Part shown: piece by piece, positions 5,887 through 7,471 of the stretch
Position numbering within the stretch: the first letter of the stretch is position 1
Layout: every line of letters begins with the position of its first letter
DNA from: JAOUEA01 sp041287635
Lineage (GTDB): Bacteria; Actinomycetota; UBA4738; HRBIN12
DNA: 7,471 nt
Direction: 5' to 3'
NCBI GenBank assembly: GCA_041287635.1
Contig: JBGGNG010000055.1
Span: 1 to 7,471 of the forward strand
Notes under the pieces: generated by a model
The model's database searches: none
Seen by the model: only the letters and a program-made list of their open reading frames with translations
Told to the model about the DNA's origin: nothing
Made by a program: the position numbers and the translations under genes

Positions 5887-5912
5887 CGCCGACTTCGGAT
5901 GTGTGCTAACCT
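5883..5912 (+). promoter_or_regulatory. Leaderless promoter of the ArsR-SRPBCC operon
   Basis: CTGACG (5883-5888), 18 bases, then TAACCT (5907-5912). The -10 fits TAnnnT and ends 8 bases before ATG 5921, so transcription should begin at or next to the start codon. The -35 includes the TGA stop of the preceding gene (5884-5886). No Shine-Dalgarno precedes ATG 5921, which supports a leaderless mRNA. Confidence 0.55.
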
Positions 5913-5930
5913 ACAACCAGATGGTTGTAG
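5911..5930. promoter_or_regulatory. Putative ArsR operator: 9+9 palindrome over the start codon
   Basis: The arms CTACAACCA and TGGTTGTAG are perfectly complementary around a GA centre. The dyad begins inside the -10, and its centre coincides with the predicted transcription start and ATG 5921. ArsR dimers bind such 9-12 bp imperfect or perfect dyads, so autorepression is likely. With a leaderless transcript the left arm would be absent from the mRNA, so the element probably acts as DNA, not as an RNA hairpin. Confidence 0.65.
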
Positions 5931-6292
5931 ATGAGCTGACCGACGAGGCCGTGGACGACCTGTTCCACGCACTGGCCGACGCGACCCGCCGCGACATCCT
6001 GCGCCGCTCCGTCCGGGGTGAGCCGTCGGTGTCGCGGCTGGCCGGGGCCTACCCGATGAGTTTCGCCGCGGTGCAGAAACATGTCGCGGTGCTGGAACGG
6101 GCCGGCCTGGTCACCAAGGAGCGCCGCGGGCGGGAGCAGATCGTGCGCAGCGACCACGACGCCGTGCGCCGGGCGCGGCTCGCCCTCGACCGACTCGAGG
6201 CGGCGTGGCGCGGGCGGGTGGAACGGATGTCCCATCTGCTCGAGGAGATCCCCGACCCGGACGACCCAACGACAGGAGGAGGAGACAGATGA
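5921..6292 (+). CDS. ArsR-family winged-helix repressor
   Basis: A 123-residue transcriptional regulator with the ArsR fold at about 14-80: LFHALADATRRDILRR (14-29), then SVSRLAGAYPMS (36-47), recognition helix SFAAVQKHVAVLERAGLV (47-64) and wing KERRGREQIVRSD (66-78). A C-terminal helix (81-108) probably serves dimerisation. There is no cysteine at all, so the classic metal sensing of ArsR/SmtB is not expected. It belongs to the subgroup paired with SRPBCC/AHSA1 genes. ATG 5921 is preferred over the in-frame GTG at 5903 because a -10 (TAACCT) lies between them at leaderless spacing and the operator dyad is centred on it. The stop overlaps the next gene's start (ATGA), so the two are translationally coupled. 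Targets beyond its own operon are not visible: I saw no second copy of the dyad. Confidence 0.92.
   Translation: MVVDELTDEAVDDLFHALADATRRDILRRSVRGEPSVSRLAGAYPMSFAAVQKHVAVLERAGLVTKERRGREQIVRSDHDAVRRARLALDRLEAAWRGRVERMSHLLEEIPDPDDPTTGGGDR
6274..6284 (+). promoter_or_regulatory. Strong ribosome binding site of the SRPBCC gene
   Basis: AGGAGGAGGAG lies 4 bases upstream of ATG 6289, inside the end of the ArsR gene. It fixes the start at 6289; the in-frame start at 6205 would lie deep inside the ArsR gene with no ribosome site. Confidence 0.8.
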
Positions 6293-6774
6293 CCGTCACC
6301 AGCGTGGACAAGGACTTCGACGACCTGACCCTGACCCTGATCGCGGACTTCGATGCTCCCCCCGAGCGGGTGTGGGAGCTGTGGGCGGATCCGCGCAAGC
6401 TGGAGCGTTGGTGGGGGCCACCCACCCACCCGGCGACCTTCGAGCGGCACGATCTCTCCCCGGGCGGGGGCGTCAGCTACTACATGACCGGGCCGGACGG
6501 CGAGCGCTACGGGGGCTGGTGGCAGGTGACGTCGGCCGACGCGCCGAAGTCGCTGGAGTTCACCGACGGCTTCGCGAACGACGATGGAACCCCGAACCCC
6601 GAGATGCCGACCACCGAGGTCAGGATGCAGCTCGCCGAGCACGGCGGGGGCACCCGCATGGAGCTGCGCTCGGTCTTCGGCACCCGGGAGCAGATGGAGC
6701 AGCTGGCCGAGATGGGCATGGAGGAAGGTCTGAAGCAGGCGGTCGGCCAGATGGACGCGCTGCTCGCCGCCTGA
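6289..6774 (+). CDS. SRPBCC (AHSA1-type) domain protein
   Basis: A 161-residue START-like (SRPBCC/AHSA1) protein forming a predicted hydrophobic ligand cavity. Visible hallmarks: strand LTLIADFDAPPERVWELWADPRKLERWWGP (residues 15-44), with the conserved WELWxDPxKLxRWWGP core; PGGGVSYYMTGPDGERYGGWWQV (58-80); SLEFTDGF (88-95); the strand TEVRMQLAEHGGGTRMEL (109-126); and the C-terminal helix (131-160, EQMEQLAEMGMEEGLKQAVGQMDALL), which closes the cavity. The start overlaps the ArsR stop by 4 bases and has a strong ribosome site, so the two are co-expressed under the palindromic operator. Members of such pairs are abundant in actinobacteria and their ligands are mostly unknown. A role in binding or modifying a small hydrophobic molecule is inference. 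It ends 10 bases from the convergent dinB stop. Confidence 0.9.
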   Translation: MTVTSVDKDFDDLTLTLIADFDAPPERVWELWADPRKLERWWGPPTHPATFERHDLSPGGGVSYYMTGPDGERYGGWWQVTSADAPKSLEFTDGFANDDGTPNPEMPTTEVRMQLAEHGGGTRMELRSVFGTREQMEQLAEMGMEEGLKQAVGQMDALLAA

Positions 6775-6784
6775 ACGCCTCGTC

Positions 6785-7471
6785 TCAATCGGGGAGGAGC
6801 GGCACCCGGATGCCTTCGCGGCGCCCGAGCAGCACGCCCCGCGTGATGGCCTTCGAACCATACTTGTCGCGCACGTCGTCGAGCGTTGCGTCGATCGCCG
6901 GTCCCGTCGAGCGGTCGAACGGCAGGGCGAGCTGGATCGCCCCGTCGTCGTGGAGCTGGGTGAAGCTCACCCCGATCAGCGTGATGCCCCGCTCCCGGAT
7001 CGTGGGCATGGCCGCTGCGAGCAGGGCCCTGCCGATCGCGAGGATCGTCTCGGTGTCGGCCGTGGCCTCGGGCATCGTGTGTGAGCGCGTCGCCCGGGTG
7101 AGATCGTCGAACCGCAGGCGCAGGACGACCGTCCGGCAGACGCGGTGTGCCGCGCGGAGACGACGAGTCAACCGATCGACCAGCGCGAGCAGGTCGGCGT
7201 CGAGCGACGCGGGCGACCGCGGTCTGCGGCCGAGGGCGCGTTGGGTGCCGATCGAGCGACGGCGTCGACCGATCTCGACAGGCCGCGGGTCGCGGTTGTG
7301 GGCGAGGGCGTGGAGATGCCGGCCCGAAGCGCGTCCGAGGATCCGCACCAGTGCGGCCTCGCCGAGCTGCGCGACCTCGGACACCGTGGTGATAGACCGG
7401 TCCCTAAGCTTGCGGGAGGTGACGGGACCGACGCCCCACAGACGCTCGACCGGGAGTGGATGGAGGAACTC
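6785..7471 (-). CDS. dinB: DNA polymerase IV (Y-family), C-terminal part, 5' end outside window
   Basis: 228 residues of a translesion polymerase are visible; the catalytic palm and fingers lie beyond the right edge. The open frame runs unbroken to 7471, above the internal GTG at 7384. In order: the helix-hairpin-helix of the thumb (FLHPLPVERLWGVGPVTSRKL, 2-22 of the visible part), the linker RSIGTQRALGRRPRS (72-86), and the little-finger domain (about 87-175) with TVVLRLRFDDLTRATRSHT (114-132). A beta-clamp-type motif QLALPF follows (180-185), and then a tail ends in LLGRREGIRVPLLPD (214-228). Linker and tail match the actinobacterial Pol IV type, which carries extra residues after the clamp motif. 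The enzyme bypasses damaged template bases with low fidelity. It is convergent with the SRPBCC gene, with 10 bases between stops. The complete gene should be about 400 residues. Confidence 0.9.
   Translation of the reverse strand, partial: EFLHPLPVERLWGVGPVTSRKLRDRSITTVSEVAQLGEAALVRILGRASGRHLHALAHNRDPRPVEIGRRRRSIGTQRALGRRPRSPASLDADLLALVDRLTRRLRAAHRVCRTVVLRLRFDDLTRATRSHTMPEATADTETILAIGRALLAAAMPTIRERGITLIGVSFTQLHDDGAIQLALPFDRSTGPAIDATLDDVRDKYGSKAITRGVLLGRREGIRVPLLPD

Noticed and set aside
4977..5909. 310-residue plus-strand open frame inside the AlkZ-like gene
   Set aside because: Its translation is dominated by Arg, Gly and Pro, typical of the wrong frame in high-GC DNA.
6049..6861. 270-residue minus-strand open frame across the ArsR-SRPBCC operon
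   Set aside because: It spans two well-supported genes and the end of dinB and has no domain signal.
1..7471. Mobile elements, CRISPR arrays, phage or defence system
   Set aside because: No transposase, integrase, direct repeat array, terminal inverted repeats or abrupt composition change was seen. All genes fit ordinary chromosomal families.

Overview
This is a gene-dense, GC-rich chromosomal stretch that reads as Actinomycetota. The grounds are a deazaflavin (F420) nitroreductase-family protein, a mycobacterial-type class III adenylate cyclase, a DinB tail of the actinobacterial type, GTG starts, and several genes that appear to be transcribed without a leader. No tRNA, rRNA, CRISPR array, insertion sequence or integrase is visible. 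No gap between genes exceeds 100 bases. I cannot assign a genus.

Layout, left to right: (1) 13-1119 (-), an FMO-like FAD/NAD(P) oxidoreductase, divergent from (2) 1201-1686 (+), a Ddn-like nitroreductase-family protein. (3) 1708-2904 (-), an adenylate cyclase with all six expected catalytic residues behind a double helix-turn-helix N-terminus. (4) 2974-4080 (-), a YcaQ-like winged-helix DNA glycosylase homologue with a Q-L-D motif. (5) 4157-4795 (-), a fusion of a pterin carbinolamine dehydratase-like domain and a VOC domain. (6) 4870-5886 (+), a second, diverged member of the same winged-helix superfamily with Q-D-S at the catalytic site. (7) and (8) 5921-6292 and 6289-6774 (+), a translationally coupled ArsR repressor and SRPBCC (AHSA1) pair. 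(9) 6785-7471 (-), the C-terminal part of a Y-family DNA polymerase IV that runs off the right edge.

Two themes link the genes. The first is DNA damage: two crosslink/alkylation glycosylase-superfamily proteins lie within 3.8 kb of a translesion polymerase. No shared operon shows this to be a functional unit. The second is gene expression. Three starts that lack a Shine-Dalgarno sequence (2904, 4080, 5921) have a TAnnnT hexamer 6-8 bases upstream. Three candidate promoters share a -35 of the form nTGACG with exactly 18 bases before the -10. At the ArsR gene a 9+9 base palindrome is centred on the predicted transcription and translation start, which suggests direct autorepression.

I found no clear previously undescribed multi-gene system. 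The most distinctive items are the altered catalytic motif of the 4870-5886 protein, the dehydratase-VOC fusion, the tandem-HTH cyclase, and the ArsR operator that sits on its own start codon.
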